Below are positions 11,235-21,705 of a DNA stretch of 64,000 nucleotides, one piece after another. The translations under genes and the position numbers were made by a program. The notes beneath the pieces were generated by a model. It saw only the letters and a program-made list of their open reading frames with translations, searched no databases and was not told the DNA's origin. The stretch's first letter is position 1, and the number at the start of each line of letters is the position of its first letter. This stretch comes from Nicotiana tabacum (taxonomy: Eukaryota > Streptophyta > Magnoliopsida > Solanales > Solanaceae): NCBI RefSeq assembly GCF_000715075.1, contig NC_134097.1, forward strand, positions 126,354,997-126,418,996. Reading direction: 5' to 3'.

Positions 11235-13761
11235 CTATTTACATATTCTCTGAAACAACACTTTACTTTTCCTATCTCTTTTTTTCCTATACACTATCTC
11301 CAATCTGTCTACAATCTCTTTCTTAATTTGTTCATTTACAAGGTCTATGATCACATTTACTTTCCTGAATATTTTCCAATTCCTTGCTTGCTTGGTATAA
11401 TACAGCATGACACCCCATACAACAGCTACTATTTCCTTGTGAACTTGGCTCCATCTTCTTCTTTGGATCCATTTGATCACCTTATTTTCTTCATTATTAT
11501 GAATTTTGATATCCAATCAACTATTCAACTTATCTCTTAGGGCTGCTATCCATTTGCATTGTCCAAAGAGGTGAGTCTGAGTCTCCACCTGAGTCTGGTC
11601 ACATAAGCACCAGTTGTGATCTTCTACTTGAAACTGCAATCTCTGCATCCTCTCCTTGGTTAGAAATTTATTTTGACATGCCAGTCATATTATAAATCTC
11701 TGTTTAGGAAGAATTACTTTACTCCATATTAGCTTAACTTCCCTTGTTTTAGATAGAGGCCCCAACATATGTTGATAGCTCTTGGACATAGAGTATTCTC
11801 CTATTTTTGACAGCATATATTTGTCTCCTTTATACCATCCTGCCATTCAATTTCTTCCAATACCAGCTATAGTCTGCTGGTGGTTGGTGTTCCCGTCTAC
11901 TTTCCTTATCCTTTATGTATATACTATTGACCCATTTGACTCATAGTGTGTCTTTTTTCCTAGCTAATTGCCATAGAAGTTTACCTACTGCAGCAATATT
12001 CAATTTGCAGCAACTTTTGATGTTTAAACCTCCATATTGTTTAGGAATACATACCCTTTTCCATGCTACTAGGTTAACCTTCCTTTTGTCTTCAGGTGCA
12101 CCCCATAGGAAATCTCTGCATTTCTTATCACCAAGCTTTACCAAACTTTGAGGCAGAATAAACACAGTACTCCAGAAGCTGTAAATAAAGAACAGAACTA
12201 CCATTATTATTTGCAATCTCCCAACATATGACAATTGCCTTGTATAAACAGTGATTTTGTTTGTGATCTTATCAACTAATTGCTTGTAATCCATCTTATT
12301 CCACTTCCTTGATGTAAGAGGAAGGTCTAGGTACCTTATAGGAAAGGTCCCTAAAGTGAACCCAGTTATCTTCAGTATATTCTGCCTTGTCACCTCATCT
12401 AGTTAATCTACTAACATGCTAGATTTATCTATGTTTGCCTCCAGCCCTGTAACATCACTGAAATGCTGTAAGGCCTCCATCACTCTAGCTATGGATTTCA
12501 TATTTCCTTTACAGAATATCATCAGGTCATCTGCAAATACTAAGTGAGTTAACTTTGTTTTCTTGCAATATGGGGTGATATCTGAAGTCAGAGAGATCAC
12601 CCATCTTGCTAAGAACCCTTGAAAGATATTCCATTACTAGAACAAAAAGGAGGGGTGAGATAGGATCCTCTTGCCTAAGTCCCCTCCTACCTTCAAAATA
12701 GTCATGATTTTCTCCATTAATTCTAATAGAAAATTGGGTTGTAGTAACACAAGTCATCACCAGTTTAGTGAATGAATCTGGAAATCCAAATCCTTTCAGA
12801 GCTTCCTCTATGAAATCCCAACTGATCATATCATATGCCTTCCTTAGGTCAATTTTCATAAGGTACCTAGGAGATGTTTTCCTATTATAGTGTCTCAGTT
12901 AAGTCATGGCAGATTAGGACATTATGAATCAATGATCTACCTTCAACAAAAGCTGCCTGGTTTTCAGCTGCTAGTATTGATACAGCTTTCTTGAGCCTTT
13001 TGGAAATGCATTTGTATATGACATTGCAACAAGAAATTGGTCCGAATTGACTTGCATACTCTGGGACTGGAACTTTGGGGATCAAAGATATTACTGTTGA
13101 GTTGACTTGTCTTAACAATTTTCCATTCTCCATGAATTCCAATATAGTTGTTGTAACATAATTACCAATTATACTCCAAGCTTCCCTATAGAAACCACTA
13201 CCATAACCATCTGGACCTGAAATTTTGTTCACATCTATACTGAACATAGCATGTTTCACCTCATTGACTGTGAATGGTTGTATTAGTTCCATCTGTTGTA
13301 TAACATTCAATGTAGTGCCATTCTTCAGGAGGCTTTGAAAAGCTTTTCCTCTTCTTATTTCTTTCCTTCCTAGCATAGTTTCATAGTAATCTACAAGAAC
13401 ATTTGCTATGCTTACACTATCTGTTGCTAGTTTCCCATTTTGATCCTTGATCTGTATGATGGCTTGTTATAGTCTTTTGTGCCTGATTACTGAGTAGAAA
13501 TACCTAGTGTTGTCATCTCCTAGCTTAATCCAGCTTGCCTCGCTTCTTTGTAATAGAAACATTTCTGCTAGATAATAGAAATTCCTGAATTTCTGGCACA
13601 TGGTTGTCTCATGTTCTTGTAAAGCTTTATTAGAGGGGCCAGAATGCAATATATTCTGGGCTTGGTTTAAAGCAGCCCTATCTTCCTCAACCTCTGTTAA
13701 GATATTCCTGAAGTGCTGTTGATTGAGCTTCTTAAGAGCCTTCTTTAGTAACTTTAGTTTC
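11235..13761 (-). pseudogene. LINE-A ORF2, reverse transcriptase and zinc-binding C-terminus
   Basis: In minus-strand order it reads a linker (KLLKKALKKLNQQHF), then RT motifs: GPDGYGSGFYREAWSII, LISLIPKV-type VISLIPKVPVPEYASQF, YKCISKRLKKAV, AAFVEGRSLIHN, KIDLRKAYDMISWDFIEEAL, GLRQEDPISPLLFVLVMEYL, and the catalytic FADD box in LVFADDLMIFCKG. Thumb and C-terminal zinc-binding (zf-RVT) sequence follows, ending near ARNWKIFRKVNV and a stop at 11235. The normal RQGDPLSP appears as RQEDPISP. Several stops and frameshifts separate the pieces (for example near 13470, 12880, 12600 and 12400), so no full protein can be made. LTR sequence begins at 13762. Confidence 0.88.
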
Positions 13762-16527
13762 TGTGACGACCCGGCCAGTCGTCTCATGAGTTACCGCTCC
13801 GTTTTCCCCCATTTATGCTTCGTTATCCGTGTTTTTTGTGATCAAGTTGAGTAGTTTGCGTTCAGAGTGGATTAGGTAAGAAATGAGACACTTAGTCTCT
13901 TTTAAGAAGGTTTAAGTTAGAAAAGTCAACCAGATGTTGACTTATGAGTTAGAGGGCTCGATGTGAGTTTCGATGGTTCATTTAGCATCGGGAGGTGATT
14001 TATGACTTAGGAGTGTGATCGAAATTGGTTTTGGAGGTCCGGTGTAGAATTAGGCTTGAATTAGCGAAGTTAGTATTTTGGCGATTTCCGGTTGGCAGGT
14101 GAGATTTTGATCCGAGAGTCAGAATGGAATTCCGAGAGTTGCAGTAGCTTCGTGGTGTCATTTTGGATGTGTGTGCAAAATTTCAGGTCATTCGGACGTG
14201 GTTTGGTTGGGTTTTTGATCGAAAATGTAGTTTGGAAGATTTCTCAAAAACTAGGCTTGAATCCGATGTGTTTCGGGTAATTTAATGTTGTTTGAGGTGC
14301 TTTGATGATTGGAACAAGTTTGAATAAGCTATTAGGTCATGTTTGTACTTTTTGTTGAGGTCCCGGGGGCCTCGGGGTGAATTCGGATGGTTAACGGGAA
14401 GATTTTGGACTTAAGAGATCTCAGAAGTTGCTGCTTGTGGTATTTCCGCACCTGCGGATTGGGGACCGCAGGTGCGGTGCCGCACATGTGGAAGAAGAGC
14501 CGCATAAGCGGTTTGGGGAGAATAGCCAGGGACCGCGATGCGGCATATGGACCGCACCTGCAGAGTCGCAGATGCGGCTCGTGGACCGCAGATGGGGAGG
14601 AATTGTCGCACAAACGGTACCGCAGATGAGAAAACCCCTGGGCAGAAAGTTTATAAGTCATTTTATCCGCGATTTTGAGCCATTTTTCCTCCATAGCTGA
14701 GTATTTTGAGAGCTTTTTGAAGGTGATTAAAGAGGGATTCAACGAGAATTGATTGGAAGTAAGATTTTCGAACCTAAAACTCGAATCTATTGTGAAATTA
14801 ACCTAGAAATTCTTGGAACTTAAGCTAAAAATGGAAGAACTAGGGCTTGGGATTTTGAACTTTTGAATTGGGATTTGAAGGACCATTTGAGGTTGGAATT
14901 GAGAACTTTTGATATGTATGAACTCGTGAGGAGATAAGGAATCTAATAATGTAAATTTTTTTGAGTTTTGAGAAGTTGGCCCGGGGCTCGGGTTTTGCTA
15001 ATTTCGGGATTTTTGATATTATTCGATTGTTTTCACTTGGGCTTTATTCCCTTAGCATATTGTGACGTATTCGTTCTGATTTTGGATAGATTCGACGAGC
15101 GTGGAGGCCGATTCGAGGGGCAAAGGCATCATGAGCTAGAGTTGTAGCCGGTTCGAGGTGAGTAATTGTTGTAAATGATGTCCTGAGGGTTTAAAACCCC
15201 GGATTGCACATCGTAGTGCTATATTGAGGTGAGACACACGTTGGATGATGAGCGTGAGGTCTTTTACTACTGGGGATTGAGACTTGGTCCGTCTCGACTG
15301 ATGATTTTACCGTGTATTTGACTAAAACTTATTTGTTATCATCATGATTTGGGCTAATTGCCATATTTAGGCTTCGTGCCAACTATTTGAACCCTTCGGG
15401 TATTTTGACTGATTTTTCCTCTTGTTAAAAATCATATCCTCGGTCATGTTTCTATCTGTTTTAAACGATTCGAGCCGATTTTATCATACTATTCCTAAAT
15501 GAGAGGAATTTGTGGGCTGAGATCCCTATCTTTTATTATTGTGCCCGAGAGGCTGTGAGGTTAATGACTGAGAGGGGTTGAGAAACCAATGGTGAGGATA
15601 TTATATATGTTAAGGATCGGGCTGCACGCCGCAACAATACTTATATGGATCGGGCTGCACGCCGCAACAATATAGCGTTTGGGCTATAGGAGCCCCTCCG
15701 GAGTCTGCACACCCCCAGTGAGCGCAGTCGACTATCTATATGGATCGGGCTGCACGCCGCATCGATGTACGGATCGGGCTGCACGCCGCAGCTATTATTC
15801 TGATTTCTATTATTATGAGAGATATATGGGTCGAGTGGTGAGAGTGAGCACTAAGTGGTGAGAGTGAGCCCGAGGAGCTGATGCTGTTCTGAGTGATTAT
15901 TACTGTGCCCGAGGGGCGGATTTCTACTTGTTATTTACCTACTAAATTACCTGTTTTACTTGGTTTAAAGGAATTTCATTTGACTTCTTCATGGATTTAC
16001 TTCTTTAAGTGATCTTACTGCTTGACATAGAATTGTTTTGTGCCTTTACGTATTTTCTTGCTTTTAGCCATTATTTATGATTATTACTGACTGAGTCGGA
16101 GTACTCACATTACTCTCTGCATCGTGTGTGCAGATTCAGGCATCGCAAAGTCCGCTCCTGAGTGGTGATCCTTCCAGTCCAGGCAGTGTTTTTCGGAGAC
16201 TACGAGGTAGCTGTTGGCGTCCGCAGCCCCCGTGCCTCCCTTATCTTACTATTTTTATGTTCTTGAACTTCTGTATCGAATTTCGTATCTAGTAGACTGG
16301 TATCCGGATTTATTAGTTGCTCATGACTTGTGACACCCCGGTTTAGGCTGTGTTGGGATGGCTTTTACTGTTGTTATCGTTAATTCCGCAAATTATGGAT
16401 ATTATATCATGCTTTAGAACTGTTTATGATATTTAACTGTTTAAAAGAGGTATTCTGTTTTGGTCTGGCTGGCCTTGTCTTCACGAGAGGCGCCATCATG
16501 ACCGGGTTCAGGAATTGGGTCGTGACA
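13762..16527 (+). repeat. 5' LTR of the chromovirus
   Basis: 2766 bp, TG...CA ends. It contains a cluster of CCGCA/TGCGG palindromic short repeats at 14447-14632 and several copies of GGATCGGGCTGCACGCCGCA at about 15617-15792. A possible TATA (ATTATATATG) precedes the second cluster. The open frames seen in both strands here are by-products of the repeat clusters. Confidence 0.95.
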
Positions 16528-16530
16528 AGT

Positions 16531-16542
16531 TGGTATCAGAGC
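16531..16542 (+). other. Primer binding site (tRNA-iMet)
   Basis: TGGTATCAGAGC follows the 5' LTR after three bases. It is the standard complement to the 3' end of plant initiator tRNA-Met used to prime reverse transcription. Confidence 0.9.
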
Positions 16543-16728
16543 CTAGGTTACATAGGTCTCACGAGTCATGAGAAGGTTTAGTAGAGTCTCGCGGATCGGT
16601 ACAGAGACGTCTGTATTTATCCTCGAGAGGCTGCAATACCCTTAGGAAAAACTTTATATTCTTGAAATTCTTGTCGTGCAAACTTGTTGGTTCAAGTACT
16701 AAACTTCTAATATTCCATTCTCTCACAG

Positions 16729-18190
16729 ATGGTGAGGACGCAAGCTACCGGACGAGGTGGACGACCACCAGTACCACCAGCTGAGCCCACAAGAGGCCGT
16801 GGACACGGTCGTGGTCGCGGCAGAGGTAGAGCAGTGAGGGCAGCACCTGTAGATCCACCAGCTACCCTAACTCCGGATCAGACTCCAGCTATGGATGCTC
16901 CAGTAGCACCAGATCAGGCACCAACTGTGCCCATCGTGATTCCGGGTCTTTAGGAGGCCATGGCACAAATCTTATCATTTTGCACTGCCCTGACTTAGGC
17001 AGTTTCAGCCACTACAACAACTACTACTTCACAGGTCGGGGGAGGCAATTAGACCCCGCTGCTCGCACCCCTGAGCAGGTAGTGCTGGGACTTCAGACAC
17101 CGGGGGCACCTCCAGCCCAACCGGTTGCACCAGCTTAGGAGTTTGTTGTGCCAGTTATGAGCAACATCGTCTTGAGAGGTTTAGTAGACTCCAGCCTCCG
17201 ACATTCAGTGGAGCAGAGGGCGAGGATGCCCAGGGTTTTCTAGATAAGTGCCAGCGGATGCTCCGTACAACAGGGATTCTTGAGTCTAGTGGTGTAGCAT
17301 TTACCACCTTTCAGTTTTCTGGGGCCGCCTTCACTTTGTGGGAGGCGTATGAGAGGCGTAGGCCTGTGAGAGCAGCGCCCCTCACTTGGTAGGAGTTCTC
17401 CACTCTCTTCTTGAAAAAGTATGTACCGCAGTCTCACAGAGAGGAGCTGCGTAGATAATTTGAGTGGTTGCGACAGGGGGATATGACTGTGTCACAGTAT
17501 AAGTCGGGGTTTTCTGAGTTGGCTCGTCATGTCGTTTGGATGGTTCCGACAGATCGTGAGAGGATCAGGAGATTTGTTGATGGCCTTAACTATTATCTCT
17601 GTATTCTTATGACCAGAGAGAGAGAGTGTTGGGTGCTACGTTCGAGGAGGTGGTTGATATCGCTTGCTAGATTGAGATGGTTTGCCGTTAGGATTGAGAG
17701 GAGAGGGAGGCCAAGAGGCCTCGAGGGTCTGGCAGTTACAGTGGTGCTCCTTCGAGGGGCCAGTTCCAGCATGGTAGAGGTCGTTCTTTCAGGCCTGCTC
17801 AGTCAGCCCATCCAGAGTATCGCGGGCATCTTCGGGTCATGGTCATTATGGATCTTAGCAAGGCTAGTCATCACTTAGTTCCCTACTAGCCCAGAGCTCG
17901 TCACGTGCCCCATCAGTCCAGGGTTCTTCCATGCCAGGTCCTTCTACTGGTCATTTCGGTGCCAGGGGTTCCCTTTAGTCCCCATCTCCAGCACTGGGTA
18001 GTTGTTATGAGTGCGAAGAGTTTGGACATATAAGGAGGCAGTGCCCTCGACTTCGTGATGGTCAGCTTCAGCAGAGGGGTCAGCCCTCGACTTCTGCTCC
18101 AGTTACTTCACCACCCGCCCAGCCAGCTAGGGGTGGGGGTCAGGCAGCCAGGGGTCGCCCTAGAGGGGGAGGTCGATCAAGCGGTGGCCA
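16729..18190 (+). pseudogene. Chromovirus gag (degenerate)
   Basis: It starts MVRTQATGRGGRPPVPP with a Gly-Arg rich stretch (RGHGRGRGRGRA). The capsid region includes RLQPPTFSGAE-like, FLDKCQR-like and SVSQYKSGFSELARHVV-type text, and a zinc knuckle CYECEEFGHIRRQC at about 18008-18050. In-frame stops occur at 16951, 16996, 17050, 17390, 17456, 17856, 17865 and 17976, mostly TAG or TAA where glutamine is expected. At least one single-base deletion near 17060 shifts the frame. The knuckle itself keeps its three Cys and one His. Confidence 0.85.
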
Positions 18191-21100
18191 GGCTTGTTTT
18201 TATGCTATTCCAGGCAGGACAAATGCTATTTCTTCAGATGCTGTCATTACAGGTATTGTTTCAGTTTGCCACAGAGATGCCTCTATATTATTTGATCCCG
18301 GTTCCACCTATTCTTATGTGTCCTCGTATTTTATTTATCATTTGGGTACGTCCCGAGAGTTTCTTGCTTTACCTGTTCATGTATCTACCCCAGTGAGCAA
18401 TACTATTATTGTAGACCGTGTGTACCGGTCATGTGTGGTGACTATTGGGGGTCTGGAGACCTGAGTGGATCTATTGCTATTGAGCATGGTGGATTTTGAT
18501 GTCATTTTGGGCATGGATTGGTTATCTCCGTATCGTGCTATTCTATACTGTCATGCTAAGACAGTCACTTTGGCTATGCCGGGTGTACCGCGGATCAAGT
18601 GGCGTGGTGTGACTGATTATGTTCCTAGTAGAGTGATATCTTTCTTAAAGGCCCAGCGTATGGTTGGGAAGGGTTGCCTGTCATATCTAGCGTTTGTGAG
18701 AGATGTTGGAGCTGAGACTCCCAGTACTGATTTTGTCCCAATTGTGAGGGATTTTCTCGATGTGTTTCCTGCAAACCTGTCGGGCATGCCACCGGACAGG
18801 GATATTGATTTTGGTATTGACCTGGTGCCGGGCACTCAGCCCATTTCTATTCTGCCATATCATATGGCACCAACAGGGTTGAAAGAATTGAAGGAGCAGC
18901 TTCAGGAACTCCTAGATAAGGGGTTTCTCGGCCTAGTGTGTCACCTTGGGGTGCGCCCGTTCTATTTGTGAAGAAGAAGGATGGCACCATGAGAATGTGC
19001 ATTGATTATAGACAATTGAACAAAGTAACAATTAAGAACAAGTATCCTTTGCCTCGCATTGATGATTTATTTGACCAGCTTTAGGGAGCGAGAGTGTTCT
19101 CCAAGATTGATCTCCATTCTGGTTATCACCAGTTGAAGATCAGGGATTCAGATATTCTTAAGACTGCTTTCAGGACCAGATATAGTCATTATGAGTTCCT
19201 TGTTATGTCTTTCGGGCTAACCAATGCCCCAGCAATATTCATGTATTTGATAAACAACATGTTCTGGCCTTATCTTGATTCGTTTGTTATAGTATTCATT
19301 GATGATATCCTGGTGTACTCGCGTAGTCAGGGGGAGCACGCGGAGCATTTGAGGGTTGTATTGCAGAGACTGAGGGAGGAGAAGCTTTATGCAAAGTTCT
19401 CCAAGTGTGAGTTTTGGCTTAGTTAAGTGGCTTTCTTGGGGCACGTGATGTCCAACGAGGGTATTCAGGTTGATCTGAAGAAGATAGAGGTTGTTCAGAG
19501 TTGGCCCAGACTGTCTCAACCACAGAGATTCATAGCTTTCTTGGGCTGGCAGGCTATTATCGCCGGTTTGTTTAGGTATTCTCATCTATCGCATCGCCCT
19601 TGACCAAGTTGACTTAGAAGGGCGTTTCATTTGTATGGTCGGACGAGTGTGAAGAGAGCTTTTAGAAGCTCAAGACAACTTTGACCACAACTCCAGTATT
19701 GGTTTTGACATCGGCTTCAGGTTCATATACCGTATATTGTGATGCTTCGAGAGTTGGGATTGGTTGTGTATTGATGTAGGAGGGTAGAGTTATTGCTTAT
19801 GCTTCTCGACAGTTGAAGCCCCATGAGACGAATTACCCTGTTCATGATTTGGAGTTGGCTGCCATAGTTCATGCATTGAAGATTTGGAGGCACTACTTGT
19901 ATGGCGTATCTTGTGAGGTATTCACTTATCATCGTAGTCTTCAACATTTATTCAAGCAAAAAGATCTTAATTTGAGGCAGCGGAGATGGTTAGAGTTACT
20001 TAAGGATTATGATATCACCATATTGTACCATCCAGGAAAGGCCAATGTGGTGGCCGATGCTTTCAGCCGGAAGGCAGTGAGTATGGGGAGTTTCGCATAT
20101 ATTCCAGTTGGGGAGAGACCCCTTGCCGTTGATGTTCAGGCCTTGGCCAATCGGTTTGTGAGATTAGATATTTCGGAGTCCAGTCGGGTGTTGGCTTGTG
20201 TGGTTTCTCGGTCTTCCTTATATGATCGCATCAAAGAGCGCCAGTATGATGATCCGTATTTGCTTGTCCTTAAGGACATAGTGTAGCGTGATGATGCTAG
20301 ATACGTGACCATTTGTGATGATGGTGTGTTGAGGATGCAGGGCCGGATTTGTGTGCTCAATATGGATGGGCTTCGGGAGTTGATTCTAGAGGAGGCCCAT
20401 AGCTCGGGGTATTCCATTCATCCGGGTGTCGCAAAGATATATCAGGATTTGAGGCAGCACTATTGGTGGAGAAGAATGAAGAAAGATATTGTGGGATTTG
20501 TAGCTCGGTATCTTAATTGTCAACCGGTGAAATATGAGCATCAGAGACTGGGTGGCTTGCTTCAGCAGATGGTTATTCCCGAGTGGAAGTGGGGGAGGAT
20601 TACTATGGACTTTGTTGTTGGACTCTCACAAACTTTGAAGAAGTTTGATGCTATTTGGGTGATTGTGGATCGGCTAACCAAGTCCACGCACTTCATTCTG
20701 GTATGCACTACCTATTCTTCAGAGCGGTTGGCAGGGATTTATATCTAGGAGATTGTTCGGTTGCACGGTGTTCCGGTTTCCATCATCTCAGATAGAGGTA
20801 CTCAGTTTACTTCGCAGTTTTGGAGAGCCGTACAGAGAGAGTTGGGTACTCAGGTGGAGTTGAGCACAACTTTTCATCCTCAGACAGACGGGCAGTCCGA
20901 GCGTACTATTCAGATATTGGAGGACATGTTGTGTGCTTGTGTTATTGATTTCGGAGGTTCATGGGATGAGTTTCTACCGCTTTCAGAGTTTGCCTACAAC
21001 AACAGCTACCAGTCGAGTATTCAGATGGCTCTGTATGAGGCTTTGTACGTGAGGCGGTGTAGATCTCCAGTTGGTTGGTTCGAGCCCGACGAGGCTAGGC

Positions 21101-21705
21101 TATTGGGGACAGATTTGGTTCAGGATGCCTTAGAGAAGGTGAAGGTGATTCAGGAGAGGCTTCGTACAGCCTAATCGCGACAGAAGAGTTATGCGGACCG
21201 GAAGGTTCGAGATGTGTCCTACATGGTTGGTGAGAAGGGCTTGCTGAAGGTTTCGCCCATGAAGGGTGTTATGAGATTTGGGAAGAAGGGAAAGTTGAGT
21301 CCGCGATTCATTGGGCCTTTTGAGGTGCTTCGGAGGATTGGGGAGGTGGCTTATGAGCTTGTTTTGCCACCCAGCTTATCTAGCGTGCATCCGGTATTTC
21401 ATGTTTCTATGCACTGAAAGTATATTGGAGATTCGTCTCATGTTTTGGACTTCAGCACGGTCCAGTTGGAGGATGATTTGACCTATGATGTGGAGCCAGT
21501 AGCTATTTTGGGTCGTCGGGTTCGGAAGTTGAGGTCAAAGGATATAGCTTCAATGAAAGTGCAGTGGAGAGGTCGGCCCGTGGAGGAGGCTACCTGGGAG
21601 ACCGAGCGGGATATGCCGAGCAGATATCCTCACCTATTCGAGGCTTCAGGTATGTTTCTTGACTCGTTTGAGGATGAATGTTTGTTTAAGTTGGGGAGGA
21701 TGTGA
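18190..21705 (+). pseudogene. Chromovirus pol: protease, RT, RNase H, integrase, chromodomain
   Basis: Domain order: protease with FDPGSTYSYVSS near 18295 and DVILGMDWLS near 18500; RT with [33 protein letters not shown] and the catalytic FIDDILVYS near 19300; RNase H near 19730-20080 (ending [16 protein letters not shown]); integrase zinc region near 20400-20520; integrase core with D in MDFVVGL, D in SDRGTQF and E in TDGQSERTIQ; then a [15 protein letters not shown]-terminus and a chromodomain-like ending (MKVQWRGRPVEEATWETE). Stops at 18462, 19082, 19424, 19573, 19615, 19663, 19777, 20284, 20746, 21172 and 21415 break the frame. The terminal TGA at 21703-21705 lies inside the first bases of the 3' LTR. 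Confidence 0.92.
21688..21700 (+). other. Polypurine tract
   Basis: AAGTTGGGGAGGA sits directly before the 3' LTR and would prime plus-strand DNA synthesis. It overlaps the end of the pol coding frame. Confidence 0.85.

Noticed and set aside
14332..14742. Overlapping open frames on both strands (also at 22336-22746)
   Set aside because: They arise from the GC-rich palindromic repeats inside the LTR, appear in several frames at once, and have no conserved protein features.
16531..16542. TGGTATCAGAGC as part of a tRNA gene
   Set aside because: Only the 12-base primer complement is present right after an LTR; no cloverleaf follows.
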